Assembly (NCBI GenBank): GCA_937969505.1
Contig: CALBWA010000009.1
Coordinates: 1 to 64,000, forward strand
Direction of reading: 5' to 3'
DNA length: 64,000 nucleotides
From: an uncultured Erythrobacter sp.
GTDB taxonomy: Bacteria; Pseudomonadota; Alphaproteobacteria; Sphingomonadales; Sphingomonadaceae
Shown here: piece after piece, positions 28,987 to 38,862 of the stretch
Layout: each line of letters starts with the position of its first letter
Numbering within the stretch: position 1 is the first letter of the stretch
Program-made: the position numbers and the translations under genes
The notes under the pieces: model-generated
Seen by the model: the letters and a program-made list of their open reading frames with translations, nothing else
Told to the model about the DNA's origin: nothing
Databases searched by the model: none

Positions 28987-31900
28987 GGCCGAAGCGGCGT
29001 TTGGTCAGTTTGCGCCACCGGTTGGCGCGCCTTCTGATCTGCGGAGAAAAATCACCAACGCCTATCGCCTGAGCGAGGCTGATGCGGTTCTGCCGCTGAT
29101 TGACGCCGCGCGGGTTGATGCGGAGCAGGCAGAACGCATAAGCAAGCTTGCCCAGCATTTGGTCACTCGCTTGCGAGGCAAGGGCCAACAGGGCGGCGTC
29201 CAGGGATTGGTCAAGGAATACTCGCTCTCGACGCAAGAGGGTGTTGCCCTGATGTGCCTGGCCGAGGCTTTGCTGCGCATTCCCGACAATGCCACGCGCG
29301 ATGCGCTGATCCGTGACAAGATCACCAGCGGTAACTGGTCCGCCCATCTGGGCGAGGACCGCTCGATCTTCGTCAATGCTGCAACATGGGGTCTGGTGGT
29401 CACGGGCAAGCTGGTCACACCGGTGCAGGAACACAATCTCACCGCCACGCTGACCGGCCTGATCAAACGGGCAGGAGAGCCGGTGATCCGCAGCGGCGTG
29501 AATATGGCGATGGAAATGATGGGCGAACAATTCGTCACCGGAGAGACCATTGCCGAGGCATTGAAGCGGGCGCGGGAACAGGAAAAGCGCGGATTTTCCT
29601 ACAGCTATGACATGCTCGGCGAAGCGGCCATGACGATGGATGATGCTGAAGCCTATCGCGCTGATTATGAACGCGCGATCCACGCGATTGGCAAGGCTGC
29701 AGCAGGACGCGGCATCTATGCCGGACCGGGCATATCGATCAAATTGTCAGCGCTGCACCCGCGCTACGAACGCAGCCAGTTGGGGCGGGTGATGGCAGAG
29801 CTTTTGCCGCGCCTCAAAGACCTCGCGCTATTGGCCAGGAACTACGATATAGGCCTCAATATCGATGCGGAGGAAGCCGACCGGCTGGAGCTTTCGCTGG
29901 ATTTGCTGGAGGCACTGGCGCTTGACCCTGACCTTGCCGGTTGGGACGGCCTGGGCTTCGTCGTGCAGGCCTATGGCAAACGGTGCCCGATGGTGCTCGA
30001 CTGGCTGATCGAACTGGCGCAACGATCGGGCCACCGGATCATGGTGCGGCTGGTCAAGGGTGCCTATTGGGACAGCGAGATCAAGCGCGCGCAGACAGAT
30101 GGGCTGGCAGATTTTCCAGTCTTTACGCGCAAGGTGCACACCGATTGCAGCTATATCGCTGGCGCTCGCAAATTGCTTGATGCGCGCGGGCATGTGTTCC
30201 CGCAATTTGCCACCCATAATGCGCAGACGGTTGCCACGATCCATGAATTGGCCGGCCCCGAATTCGCCCTCGGTGATTATGAATTTCAATGCCTCCACGG
30301 CATGGGCGAGCCCTTGTATGACGAGGTGGTGGGGGCATCCAGATTGAACCGGCCGTGCCGGATTTACGCCCCGGTTGGCACGCACGAAACTTTGCTGGCC
30401 TATCTGGTCCGGCGATTGCTGGAAAACGGCGCGAATTCTTCCTTCGTGAACCGCATCTGGGACGAAAACGTGCCTATGCCTGATCTGGCGCGCGACCCGG
30501 TGGGCGACGCCGAAACAATTGATCCGGTGGGATCGCCCCATCCGTTGATCAAATTGCCGCGCGATCTCTATCCAGAGCGGGACAATGCGCGCGGCCTTGA
30601 TCTGAGCGATGAGAGCGTATTGGCGCGATTGACCACTTGCTTGCAGGACAGCGCGAACCAGGACTGGCGCGCTCAGCCCGGCCATACCGGAACCAATGAT
30701 ACCCATCGCGCTGTGCGCATCACCAACCCGGCTGATAATCGCGATGTGGTGGGGCATGCGGTCTGGGCGAGCGAGCAAGAGGCAGCGCAGGCTGTGCAGC
30801 GCGCTGAAAATGCGCTTGGCGGCTGGGCTGCCACTCCGATTGAGGAGCGCGCTGCCTGCCTCGACCGGGCTGCGGACGCTCTTGAAGCGCAAATGGAAGC
30901 GCTGCTCGGCCTGATCATGCGCGAGGCGGGCAAATCTGCCGTCAATGCGGTTGCCGAAGTGCGAGAAGCGGTGGATTTTCTGCGCTACTATGCTCAACAG
31001 GGGCGCGGCACCTTGGCCTCTGCAGAACCGCTTGGGCCGGTGGTTTGCATCAGCCCGTGGAATTTCCCGCTGGCGATCTTCACCGGTCAGATTGCTGCCG
31101 CACTGGTTGCTGGAAATACCGTTCTGGCAAAACCGGCAGAGGAAACCCCGCTGATCGCAGCGCAAGCCGTCGCGATCCTGCATCAGGCCGGTGTCCCACC
31201 CGATGCGTTGCAATTGGTCCCCGGCGCAGGCGATATTGGCGCTGCTCTGGTCGCAGCTGAGCCGGTTTGCGGGGTCATGTTCACCGGATCAACCGAAGTT
31301 GCCAAGCTGATCCAGCGCCAGCTTGCCGGTCGGTTGTTATCCAATGGTGCGCCCACTCCGCTGATTGCAGAGACCGGCGGACAGAACGCCATGGTGGTCG
31401 ACAGCTCGGCTCTGCCGGAACAGGTCGTGCGCGACGTGATCGGCAGCGCTTTTGACAGTGCCGGGCAGCGCTGCTCTGCCTTGCGCGTGTTGTGCGTTCA
31501 GGAGGATGTGGCCGAGGAAATCGTCGCGATGCTGAAGGGCGCAATGGAGCAGCTGCGCATAGGAAACACGCAAGCCTTATCGAGCGACGTCGGGCCGGTA
31601 ATTTCCGCGCAGGCGAAGAACGAGATCGCCGCTCATGTCGAACGGATGCGAGCATCAGGTCACGCGGTGCATCAGCTGGGCTTGGGAGAGGGTTGCTCTG
31701 CTGGGACTTTCATTGCCCCGACCCTGATCGAAATATCCGAGATCGGTGAACTTGGGCGGGAAGTCTTCGGCCCCGTGCTGCATATCCTGCGCTATGCACG
31801 GCGCGATCTGGACAAGGTGCTGCGCCATATCAACGCCACCGGATACGGCCTGACCTTTGGCATCCACAGCCGGATTGACGAGACGATTGCCGATGTCACC

Positions 31901-32524
31901 GGGCAAGTTGCGGTGGGCAATATCTACGTTAATCGCAACGTCATCGGCGCGATAGTCGGCGTGCAGCCATTTGGCGGACGCGGTCTGTCGGGGACCGGGC
32001 CGAAGGCGGGCGGACCGCTTTATCTGGGCAGGCTGGTGCGCAATGGCGCTGACATGGCCGAAGTGCTTGCTCCGGTCACAGAGATGCCGGGGCCGGTGGG
32101 GGAGCGCAATCTCTATGCCCTGCATCCGCGTGGCCGGGTCTTGCTGCTCGCACAGACCGAACAGGGTCTGCAAGACCAGCTGGATGCGACATTGGCGACG
32201 GGCAACAGCGCATGTTTGCCCGATCACTTGCATCCGCTGGCGCAAAATCTGCCCGCCGAGCAATTCGCCCGGCTGGAATGGATTGCCAACTGGCAGGCCG
32301 AGCCACCCTTTGCCCATGTCCTGATCGAAGCGGCGGACGGCAATGCCGCAGAGGACGTCATTACCCTGTTGCAAGCCATTGCGGCCAAGGATGGACCCAT
32401 TCCGATTGTGCAGGTGGGCGGGGCGGAACGTCCCTATCGCCGCGACTGGATGCTGGAAGAGGTATCAACCTCCATCGACACCACCGCTGCTGGCGGCAAT
32501 GCCAGCCTGATGGCGGTGGTATAA
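28979..32524 (+). CDS. putA: Bifunctional proline dehydrogenase/delta-1-pyrroline-5-carboxylate dehydrogenase PutA
   Basis: PutA oxidises proline to glutamate with FAD and NAD+. The start is uncertain: GTG at 28979, which overlaps the queF stop, or TTG at 28961; the first gives 1181 aa. Residues of about 140-450 form the PRODH barrel ([47 protein letters not shown]), and about 560-1020 the aldehyde dehydrogenase ([24 protein letters not shown], and the catalytic Cys in [10 protein letters not shown]). A further C-terminal domain is present. The N-terminus lacks a ribbon-helix-helix DNA-binding domain, so it is probably not a self-repressor. Confidence 0.94.
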   Translation: MAEAEAAFGQFAPPVGAPSDLRRKITNAYRLSEADAVLPLIDAARVDAEQAERISKLAQHLVTRLRGKGQQGGVQGLVKEYSLSTQEGVALMCLAEALLRIPDNATRDALIRDKITSGNWSAHLGEDRSIFVNAATWGLVVTGKLVTPVQEHNLTATLTGLIKRAGEPVIRSGVNMAMEMMGEQFVTGETIAEALKRAREQEKRGFSYSYDMLGEAAMTMDDAEAYRADYERAIHAIGKAAAGRGIYAGPGISIKLSALHPRYERSQLGRVMAELLPRLKDLALLARNYDIGLNIDAEEADRLELSLDLLEALALDPDLAGWDGLGFVVQAYGKRCPMVLDWLIELAQRSGHRIMVRLVKGAYWDSEIKRAQTDGLADFPVFTRKVHTDCSYIAGARKLLDARGHVFPQFATHNAQTVATIHELAGPEFALGDYEFQCLHGMGEPLYDEVVGASRLNRPCRIYAPVGTHETLLAYLVRRLLENGANSSFVNRIWDENVPMPDLARDPVGDAETIDPVGSPHPLIKLPRDLYPERDNARGLDLSDESVLARLTTCLQDSANQDWRAQPGHTGTNDTHRAVRITNPADNRDVVGHAVWASEQEAAQAVQRAENALGGWAATPIEERAACLDRAADALEAQMEALLGLIMREAGKSAVNAVAEVREAVDFLRYYAQQGRGTLASAEPLGPVVCISPWNFPLAIFTGQIAAALVAGNTVLAKPAEETPLIAAQAVAILHQAGVPPDALQLVPGAGDIGAALVAAEPVCGVMFTGSTEVAKLIQRQLAGRLLSNGAPTPLIAETGGQNAMVVDSSALPEQVVRDVIGSAFDSAGQRCSALRVLCVQEDVAEEIVAMLKGAMEQLRIGNTQALSSDVGPVISAQAKNEIAAHVERMRASGHAVHQLGLGEGCSAGTFIAPTLIEISEIGELGREVFGPVLHILRYARRDLDKVLRHINATGYGLTFGIHSRIDETIADVTGQVAVGNIYVNRNVIGAIVGVQPFGGRGLSGTGPKAGGPLYLGRLVRNGADMAEVLAPVTEMPGPVGERNLYALHPRGRVLLLAQTEQGLQDQLDATLATGNSACLPDHLHPLAQNLPAEQFARLEWIANWQAEPPFAHVLIEAADGNAAEDVITLLQAIAAKDGPIPIVQVGGAERPYRRDWMLEEVSTSIDTTAAGGNASLMAVV

Positions 32525-32551
32525 TCTGGTCGCGCGATTTTAGCGAGAAAA

Positions 32552-32627
<76 letters not shown>

Positions 32628-32654
32628 ACGCGTGGTGTGCGAGCGCCCGTTGCG

Positions 32655-33536
32655 TCAAATCGCGCCAAAAGTCCAGCCCTCTGTTTGCGCAATTTTTGGG
32701 GTGAGACCCGCTGGCTCCCAGTTTTCCGGCCTTTGAGCAGCGCTGCGCAACCATGCAGCAGTGATCAGGGCATCGGCGCTGTGGTCATCTATCGGACCTG
32801 ACCCCTGCGCCGGAGGAGAACCGATCACGCCGAGCGCGTCATTCAGTTCGCTGTAATCGCGCATCTTGGCTCGCGCAGGGCTTCGTCCAGCCTGCATCGC
32901 GGCCAGAGTGGTATAAATTTCGGTGATGACCGATCCGTCAGGCGGCAAGGGGTCAATTGGCCACACCGGTACTCTACCGCCCAATCGGTGGAGCAAGCGC
33001 ATACCGGTAAGCGAACTTTTGCCCACTTGCGCTGCGCCAACCAGATTGAGATTGGAATAGGGTTTAAGACCCATCGCTGCCTGCGCATGTTCGGCGGCGC
33101 GAAACCTGCCGCGGCCATGATCGGCGTTGTCGCAGCGGAACATTGCCCCTTCTGCCAATCCCTGTCTGCGATAATAGGGTGCAAGCCGGGGATGATCGAC
33201 AAAACTGTTTGCGGCAAGATCCTCGTCATCGCGGCACAATCGATCAATAAACGTCCAGAGCGCTTTTGCGTCCTGTGGGCCGTCCTCCAGTCCAGGGAAA
33301 TAGGCATCGCAATCGGCAAAAGGCAGGGCAATGCCCAGATCCATGCCCACCAGCGTGTCGGGTGGCAAATCCTGCAGGACGGTCAGCACGTCTTCGCGCG
33401 ACCAGCCCGCACCCGGGTCGACCAGAACCGGCGCGCCGCCTGCCGCATCGCAAATCGCCAGAGCGATACCCTTGTGGCGTTTGCCTTTGGCTCCCGACCA
33501 GTCAATGGCAAGGAAATGATCGAAGCGGCTTGTCAC
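32655..33536 (-). CDS. DUF429-like predicted RNase H-fold nuclease
   Basis: The 293-aa protein starts FLAIDWSGAKGKRHKGIALA and has VGMDLGIALPF about 55 residues later and DDHSADALITAAWL near the end. The spaced aspartates (DWSG, MDLG, DDHSAD) fit an RNase H/RuvC-like catalytic set as in DUF429 proteins. Substrate and role are unknown. The gene overlaps the rarA stop by 4 bases (ATGA), which hints at a link to DNA repair, but this is only inference from order. Confidence 0.65.
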   Translation of the reverse strand: MTSRFDHFLAIDWSGAKGKRHKGIALAICDAAGGAPVLVDPGAGWSREDVLTVLQDLPPDTLVGMDLGIALPFADCDAYFPGLEDGPQDAKALWTFIDRLCRDDEDLAANSFVDHPRLAPYYRRQGLAEGAMFRCDNADHGRGRFRAAEHAQAAMGLKPYSNLNLVGAAQVGKSSLTGMRLLHRLGGRVPVWPIDPLPPDGSVITEIYTTLAAMQAGRSPARAKMRDYSELNDALGVIGSPPAQGSGPIDDHSADALITAAWLRSAAQRPENWEPAGLTPKIAQTEGWTFGAI

Positions 33537-34852
33537 GTTCGCTCGCTACGCAATTTGTCCCAATAGGCGATGCGTTCGCGAATCTTGCGCTCAAAGCCGC
33601 GTTCGACCGGTGCGTAAAGCGCAAGCGGCTCAAGTTCCTCCGGCCAATAATTGTCGCCGGAAAATCCGTCATCCGCCTCGTGGTCATAGGTATAGCCTTC
33701 GCCATAACCGACCTCTTTCATCAGCTTGGTCGGGGCATTGAGGATATTGGCTGGTGGCATCAGGCTGCCGGTCTCCCGCGCGGCCCTGAAGGCAGCCTTT
33801 TGCGCGGCGTAGGCGGCGTTCGATTTGGGCGCGGTGGCGCAATACAGGCAGGCCTGGACAATCGCCAGTTCCCCCTCCGGGCTCCCCAGGAACTGATACG
33901 CATCCTTGGCGGCCAGGCATTGGGTCAGCGCTTGGGGGTCAGCAAGGCCGATATCCTCGCTGGCGAAGCGGACCAGGCGGCGCAGGACATAAAGCGGTTC
34001 TTCACCGGCCACCAGCATCCGGGCGAGATAATACAGCGAGGCCTGGGGGTCGGACCCGCGCAAGGATTTGTGCAGGGCCGAGATCAGATTGTAGTGACCG
34101 TCCCGGTCCTTGTCATAGACCGCCACGCGGCGCTGGAGGAAGGAACCGAGCCCGGCCGGATCAAGCGGTTCATCCAGCGCGGCATTGTACAGCGTTTCAG
34201 CCTGATTGAGCAGAAACCTGCCATCACCATCCGCACTGGCGATCAGCGCATCACGAGCATCATTTGTCAGCGGCAGGGGACCCTCAAGCGCCTCGGCGCG
34301 ATCGAGCAATTGGCCCAGAGCCTCTGCATCCAGCCGGTGGAGGATCAGGACCTGGCTTCGGCTGAGCAAAGCCGCATTGAGTTCAAAGCTGGGGTTTTCA
34401 GTGGTTGCGCCCACCAACGTTACAGTGCCGCGCTCAACGAAGGGCAGGAAACCATCCTGCTGGGCACGATTGAACCGGTGAATTTCGTCCACAAACAGCA
34501 AGGTGCGCTGGCCTGCACTGGCCATCCGGTCCGCTTCGGCAAAGGCTTTTTTCAAATCCGCCACCCCGGAAAACACCGCGCTAACCGATATGAAGCGCAT
34601 CCCCACTGCATCGGCCAGCAGACGCGCGATGCTGGTCTTGCCGGTGCCCGGCGGTCCCCACAGGATCATGCTGGATAGCTTGCCCGCTGCGACCATCCGG
34701 CCAATCGGACCGTTGGGGCCGGTAACATGATCCTGGCCGATGATTTCGCTCAGATTGCGGGGGCGCAGCCGGTCGGCCAGCGGTGCATCTTCGCGCGCTT
34801 CCTCGGCGCGGGATTGCGCTTCGGCTGCGTCATTTCCAAACAAATCTGTCAT
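33533..34852 (-). CDS. rarA: Replication-associated recombination AAA+ ATPase RarA (MgsA)
   Basis: RarA is an AAA+ clamp-loader-like ATPase acting at stalled replication forks. The 439-aa protein has Walker A GPPGTGKTS, Walker B LLFVDEIHRFN, the ATTENPSFELN sensor segment and the C-terminal domain with ARMLVAGEEPLYVLRRLVRFASEDIGLADP, all typical. An intact initial segment (LADRLRPRNLSEIIGQDHV) precedes the ATPase. Length matches the family. Confidence 0.96.
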   Translation of the reverse strand: MTDLFGNDAAEAQSRAEEAREDAPLADRLRPRNLSEIIGQDHVTGPNGPIGRMVAAGKLSSMILWGPPGTGKTSIARLLADAVGMRFISVSAVFSGVADLKKAFAEADRMASAGQRTLLFVDEIHRFNRAQQDGFLPFVERGTVTLVGATTENPSFELNAALLSRSQVLILHRLDAEALGQLLDRAEALEGPLPLTNDARDALIASADGDGRFLLNQAETLYNAALDEPLDPAGLGSFLQRRVAVYDKDRDGHYNLISALHKSLRGSDPQASLYYLARMLVAGEEPLYVLRRLVRFASEDIGLADPQALTQCLAAKDAYQFLGSPEGELAIVQACLYCATAPKSNAAYAAQKAAFRAARETGSLMPPANILNAPTKLMKEVGYGEGYTYDHEADDGFSGDNYWPEELEPLALYAPVERGFERKIRERIAYWDKLRSERT

Positions 34853-34924
34853 TGATCGGGCCTGATACGCCGCTCGTCGGAAAAGGTAAGGGGAAATTGC
34901 GCAAGCTATTGAAAAGATAGCTCC

Positions 34925-34936
34925 AAGATATATCTT
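34925..34936. promoter_or_regulatory. 12-base palindrome, candidate PadR operator
   Basis: AAGATATATCTT is a perfect palindrome 30 bases upstream of the padR start, in the rarA-padR divergent gap. A partial copy, AAGATAG, lies 11 bases before it. Palindromes of this position usually bind the adjacent regulator, so autoregulation is likely but inferred. Confidence 0.5.
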
Positions 34937-34965
34937 AGTAACAACTTAAATGGATGGAGCAGGAT

Positions 34966-35658
34966 ATGACCTGGCAGAAATATGGAAAAGGCGGCTGGAA
35001 CAATCTCGGCCAGGTAATCGCAATGATGGCGGCATCGGCTGCTGGTGATTGGGACAGTGAAGATGGCATGCGCGGACGCAGACGCCGCAAGGGCCGGGGC
35101 GGCGATGATGCCGATGGCAAGGGCAGCGCATGGCAAGATGGCGCTGGTCGGCGCAAACGTCGGGGGCGCATGTTCGGGCAGGGCGAGCTTCGCCTCGCTC
35201 TTCTGGCACTGATCAACAAGGAACAGCGCCATGGCTATGAATTGATCCGGGCAATCGAAGACATGACCGGCGGCGCCTATGCTCCCAGTCCCGGGGCGGT
35301 CTATCCCACGTTGCAACTGCTGGAGGACGAAGGCCAGATCAAGCCTGCCAAGGTCAAGAGCAAGTCAGCCGACGAGGCAGGTGAAACGGGCGGCAAGAAA
35401 CCCTTCAAGGCGACCAAATCGGGCAAGGCGGAATTGGCCGAGCGCGCTGATGAAGTCGAACAGTTGATGGGCCGGTTGAGTGAACATGGCGATCGGGCCG
35501 AAAAGGTGCGCGAACGTTCACCGGATCTGTTTCGTGCGATGGGCAATCTTGGTCTCGTACTGAAAAACCGGGCGCGCGCTGGCAAGCTTGATCAGACCAC
35601 GATCAACGAAATTGTCGATATTATTGATGAGGTTGCCAAACGGATCGAGCGGCTTTGA
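34966..35658 (+). CDS. PadR family transcriptional regulator
   Basis: The winged-helix PadR domain occupies about residues 68-150 (GELRLALLALINKEQRHGYELIRAIEDMTGGAYAPSPGAVYPTLQLLEDEGQI), preceded by a Gly/Arg/Lys-rich 60-residue N-terminus and followed by a coiled-coil dimer region. I choose the ATG at 34966 because GGAG lies 6 bases upstream; the ORF-track ATG at 34954 overlaps that site (230 aa). PadR proteins usually repress their own gene and a membrane or efflux gene; the small membrane protein downstream is a possible target. Confidence 0.88.
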   Translation: MTWQKYGKGGWNNLGQVIAMMAASAAGDWDSEDGMRGRRRRKGRGGDDADGKGSAWQDGAGRRKRRGRMFGQGELRLALLALINKEQRHGYELIRAIEDMTGGAYAPSPGAVYPTLQLLEDEGQIKPAKVKSKSADEAGETGGKKPFKATKSGKAELAERADEVEQLMGRLSEHGDRAEKVRERSPDLFRAMGNLGLVLKNRARAGKLDQTTINEIVDIIDEVAKRIERL

Positions 35659-35792
35659 TCGATGGCGGGTAAAGCGCGTTAATTCGCCCTGAAACGGCCG
35701 ATTTGCGCCCACCAGAATTCGGGCATAGTATCCCCCTCGACCAAGCGACATTGCACCAAGGCAACGCGTGAAAGTTGAGGGGGAAACTAGCT

Positions 35793-36224
35793 ATGAATGA
35801 ACCGGTCAAAACGCCGTGGCACCTGTGGGTCGTGGGCATTGTCAGTCTGCTGTGGAATGCAGGCGGGATAAACAGTTATCTCAGCACAAAACTGGGTGTC
35901 CTTGAAACAATGGGGTTTGAAGGCGAGGCGCTGGAATACTTCTACAACTTTCCTGCATGGGCCACCGCTTTCTGGGCTTTGGGCGTATGGGGCGCGTTTC
36001 TGGGTTCGGCAGCGCTTCTGCTGCGGCGCAAATGGGCCGTGATGCTGTTTGGTATCGCATTGGTAGGACTGCTCGGAACGACAGTGTATCAGCAGTTTGT
36101 GGCCGAGGTGCCCGATGCTTTGGCAACCACTGGCCAATTGCTGTTTGCCGCTGCGATCTGGATCATTACCCTGTCGCTGTTTTTCTATGCTCGCAAAATG
36201 GCCGCAGCAGGGGTCTTGCGCTAG
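35793..36224 (+). CDS. Small four-helix integral membrane protein
   Basis: The 143-aa product starts after GAGGGGGAAACTAGCT and has four hydrophobic segments (about 15-35, 55-75, 80-100, 112-132) with short polar loops. No catalytic motif was seen. It sits downstream of padR but has its own 134-base leader. I do not recognise the family; similar proteins without assigned function occur in alphaproteobacteria. Confidence 0.65.
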   Translation: MNEPVKTPWHLWVVGIVSLLWNAGGINSYLSTKLGVLETMGFEGEALEYFYNFPAWATAFWALGVWGAFLGSAALLLRRKWAVMLFGIALVGLLGTTVYQQFVAEVPDALATTGQLLFAAAIWIITLSLFFYARKMAAAGVLR

Positions 36225-36228
36225 CTGA

Positions 36229-37413
36229 TCATGAAGAGGCGGCTTCGGCTGCCTCTTTTGCAATCAACTCTGCGCGCGCATCGACCAATCGTTTATAGGT
36301 TTCGGCCATGACCGAGTTGATGCTGTCCCAGCTGTATTCGCGGCTGCGACGCTCGCCTTCGCAGCCATGCTGGCGGCGCAATTCGTCATCAGTGCAATAA
36401 GGTGCCAGCGCTTCTGCGTAAGCAGCAGCATTGCCAGGCGGGATCAGGCGGCCGTTCTCTCCGTCGTGCACCAGGCTGGATGCACCAGTTGCGCTTGCAG
36501 CCACAACGGGCAGGCCGCTGGCCATGGCTTCCAGGGTAACATTGCCGAATGTCTCGGTGATAGACGGATTGAAAAACACGTCGCCGCATGCAAGCGCACG
36601 CCACAGATTTTCGTCCGTCTGCAGGCCGACGAAAATGCCGCCGGGTAGAGCCTGTTCAAACCATTGTCTGGCGGGGCCGTCGCCAATGACCAACACTCTG
36701 TGAGGCACTTGCCGCTTGCGCAGCTGGACGATGGATTCGGCAAAGACGTCCAACCCCTTTTCCATCACCAAACGGCCCAGGAAAGTAATCACCACATCGT
36801 CATCTTCGATGCCCTGTTCGCGCCGCCATTCCATGTCACGCCTTGATGGGTCAAACTTGTGCCTGTCGACACCGCGTGACCACAGGCCGATGTCGTCGTG
36901 CATGTCCTTTTCAAGCAATTCGGCAATCATGCTGCGAGAAGGGGCCACCAGCGCATCGCAGCGATTGTAGAATCGGCGCATCATCCGCACGATCACCGGC
37001 TCGATAAAACCAAGGCCATAATACTGGAAATAGGTGTCGAAGCGGGTGTGCACCGATGACAGGACGGGTACGTCATTGTCCTGTGCCCAACGCAGCGCGG
37101 CATGGCCGGTGGGATCGGGCGAGGCGATGTGGACAATATTTGGTTTGAACCGGGCAAGGTCAGCGCGATTCGATTTCGACAGACCCACCGGGCAGCGATA
37201 TTCCGAGCGACCTGGAATAGGAAAGCTGGGAACGCTGACCAGATCGCCGGTTGGTTCAAACGCGGGATCATTGTTGGTCGGTGAATACACGCGCAGATTT
37301 GCCCCGTGCCGCAACAGATACTCCGCAAGGCGATTGAGCGCTTTGTTCGCCCCGTCCAGCGTCATGTTATAATTGCCGCTGAACATGGCAATGCGAAGAT
37401 CGGATATATCCAT
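36229..37413 (-). CDS. Glycosyltransferase family 4 protein
   Basis: The 394-aa protein has a GT-B fold: an N-terminal domain beginning LRIAMFSGNYNMTLDGANKALNRLAEYLL and a C-terminal nucleotide-sugar domain with FLGRLVMEKGLDVFAE, VLVIGDGPARQW and the ExFG..E motif in TETFGNVTLEAMASGLPVVA. The pattern is close to bacterial alpha-mannosyltransferase or glucosyltransferase proteins of GT4, often acting on glycolipids. The donor and acceptor cannot be decided. ATG at 37413 follows AAGGGCG; GTG three bases earlier is an alternative. It is divergent from serC. Confidence 0.88.
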   Translation of the reverse strand: MDISDLRIAMFSGNYNMTLDGANKALNRLAEYLLRHGANLRVYSPTNNDPAFEPTGDLVSVPSFPIPGRSEYRCPVGLSKSNRADLARFKPNIVHIASPDPTGHAALRWAQDNDVPVLSSVHTRFDTYFQYYGLGFIEPVIVRMMRRFYNRCDALVAPSRSMIAELLEKDMHDDIGLWSRGVDRHKFDPSRRDMEWRREQGIEDDDVVITFLGRLVMEKGLDVFAESIVQLRKRQVPHRVLVIGDGPARQWFEQALPGGIFVGLQTDENLWRALACGDVFFNPSITETFGNVTLEAMASGLPVVAASATGASSLVHDGENGRLIPPGNAAAYAEALAPYCTDDELRRQHGCEGERRSREYSWDSINSVMAETYKRLVDARAELIAKEAAEAASS

Positions 37414-37529
37414 CACATTCGCCCTTAATCAGGTTAAGGCCGCTTGGCGAGAGGCAGCGTCAATTGGCCGCAACTATCCACTAAAGCGATCGATTGCTGC
37501 TTGACTATCCCACCGCCGCCACTAGTGCC

Positions 37530-37584
37530 GCCGGCGGGCCACGCGGTCCCAACGCCGCGCGTGCTCTCTGTAAGGAGAGAATAC
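37530..37584 (+). promoter_or_regulatory. serC leader with two hairpins, the second covering the ribosome binding site
   Basis: CACGCGG (37540-37546) can pair with CCGCGCGTG (37555-37563) with a small bulge. Directly after it CTCTC (37564-37568) pairs with GAGAG (37575-37579) around TGTAAG, and that stem holds the Shine-Dalgarno GGAG of serC. This resembles the alphaproteobacterial serC RNA motif described from comparative genomics, by position and shape; I could not align it. It suggests translational control of serC. Confidence 0.6.
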
Positions 37585-38748
37585 ATGACTGAACTACCTG
37601 CCGAACCGGCGCTCAAGCCAGAGCGCCCTTTCTTTTCGTCCGGACCCACCGCCAAATTTCCCGGCTGGTCGGCATCCTCCCTCAAAACCGAAGCCCTGGG
37701 CCGTTCGCACCGTTCGGCCACCGGCAAGGCGCGTTTGAAATACGCGATTGACCTCAGCAAGGAAATGCTCGGCGTGCCCGAGGATTATCTGGTCGGGATC
37801 ATGCCTGCATCGGACACCGGCGCGCTGGAATGCGCCATGTGGACCATGCTTGGTGCTGGCCCTGCCACGGTTGCTGCGTGGGAAAGCTTCGGCAATGTAT
37901 GGATCCAGGATGCGGTCAAACAGCTCAAGCTGCCTGATCTGCAAGTTCTTGACGCCGATTATGGCGAGATTCCAGACCTTCACTCTGTTCCGCAAGACAA
38001 TGATGTTGTCTTTACGTGGAACGGCACGACCTCGGGCGCGAAAATCCCCAACACGGACTGGCTTGAGCCGGGCCGCAAGGGTGTGACCATCAACGATGCC
38101 ACCAGCGCAATCTTTGCGCAGGAAATGGACTGGGCCAAGCTCGATGCGACGACCTATTCCTGGCAGAAAGTCATGGGATCAGAAGCGCAGCATGGTATGC
38201 TGGTGCTCAGCCCCAAGGCGGTTGAGAGGATCGAAAGTTATGATCCCGAATGGCCCCTGCCCAAGCTGTTCCGCCTGAAAAAGGGCGACAAGCTGAACCG
38301 CAGCATCTTTGAAGGCGCGACAATCAATACGCCTTCGCTGCTGGCAACCGAGGACTACATCGCGGCGCTCGAATGGGCCCAGTCTCTGGGCGGTCGCAAG
38401 GCCATGTTCGAGCGCGCCGATGCCAATGCCAAGATCGTGACCGATTGGATCGAATCCACCCCGTGGATGGAAAACATGGTTTCCGATCCGGCCAAGCGGA
38501 CCAACACCGGCGTGTGCATGAAATTCACCGGCGAATGGTATCAGAACCTGTCGGACGAAGATCAAGCTGCGGTGCCCAAGAAAATCGTCAAAATGCTCGA
38601 AGAGCGTGATGTCGGTTACGACTTCAATGGCTATCGCGATGCTCCACCGTCACTGCGAATCTGGTGCGGCGGTACGGTCGAGCAGGAAGACCTGAAGCGT
38701 CTGCTGCCATGGATCGAATGGGCCTACGCCCAGGTCAAGGCTGGCTGA
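37585..38748 (+). CDS. serC: Phosphoserine aminotransferase SerC (alphaproteobacterial type)
   Basis: SerC converts 3-phosphohydroxypyruvate to phosphoserine with PLP. The ATG after AAGGAGAG gives 387 aa; the ORF-track start is inside the leader. The sequence follows the longer alphaproteobacterial subfamily: RPFFSSGPTAKFPGWS at the N-terminus, IMPASDTGALECAMWTMLG, and the PLP lysine in SWQKVMGSEAQHGMLVLS. It is immediately upstream of serA, so both serine-pathway enzymes are paired; serB is not in the window. Confidence 0.94.
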   Translation: MTELPAEPALKPERPFFSSGPTAKFPGWSASSLKTEALGRSHRSATGKARLKYAIDLSKEMLGVPEDYLVGIMPASDTGALECAMWTMLGAGPATVAAWESFGNVWIQDAVKQLKLPDLQVLDADYGEIPDLHSVPQDNDVVFTWNGTTSGAKIPNTDWLEPGRKGVTINDATSAIFAQEMDWAKLDATTYSWQKVMGSEAQHGMLVLSPKAVERIESYDPEWPLPKLFRLKKGDKLNRSIFEGATINTPSLLATEDYIAALEWAQSLGGRKAMFERADANAKIVTDWIESTPWMENMVSDPAKRTNTGVCMKFTGEWYQNLSDEDQAAVPKKIVKMLEERDVGYDFNGYRDAPPSLRIWCGGTVEQEDLKRLLPWIEWAYAQVKAG

Positions 38749-38760
38749 TTTCCTGTACGC

Positions 38761-38844
38761 GTCATCCTGTACGTGTTTCAGGATAACCCTTTCCCATGAG
38801 CCCATTGCAATGCGGCTTTAATGCTGAACCGGGTTCAGCATGAC
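38761..38844. repeat. REP/REPIN-like pair of palindromes between serC and serA
   Basis: GTCATCCTG...CAGGAT at 38761-38782 and GCTGAAC-CGG-GTTCAGCATGAC at 38823-38843 are two hairpins in opposite orientation, with outer ends GTCAT and ATGAC. This is the form of the dispersed intergenic repeats of sphingomonads. It ends about 20 bases before the serA start. Confidence 0.65.
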
Positions 38845-38862
38845 GAATTATTGGATAGTAAA

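Noticed and set aside
29828-31213. 461-aa minus-strand ORF over putA
   Set aside because: Antisense to the PRODH and ALDH domains of PutA; no recognisable domain and no ribosome binding site.
33266-34678. 470-aa plus-strand ORF over rarA
   Set aside because: Runs antisense through rarA and the DUF429 gene; RarA motifs on the minus strand settle the matter.
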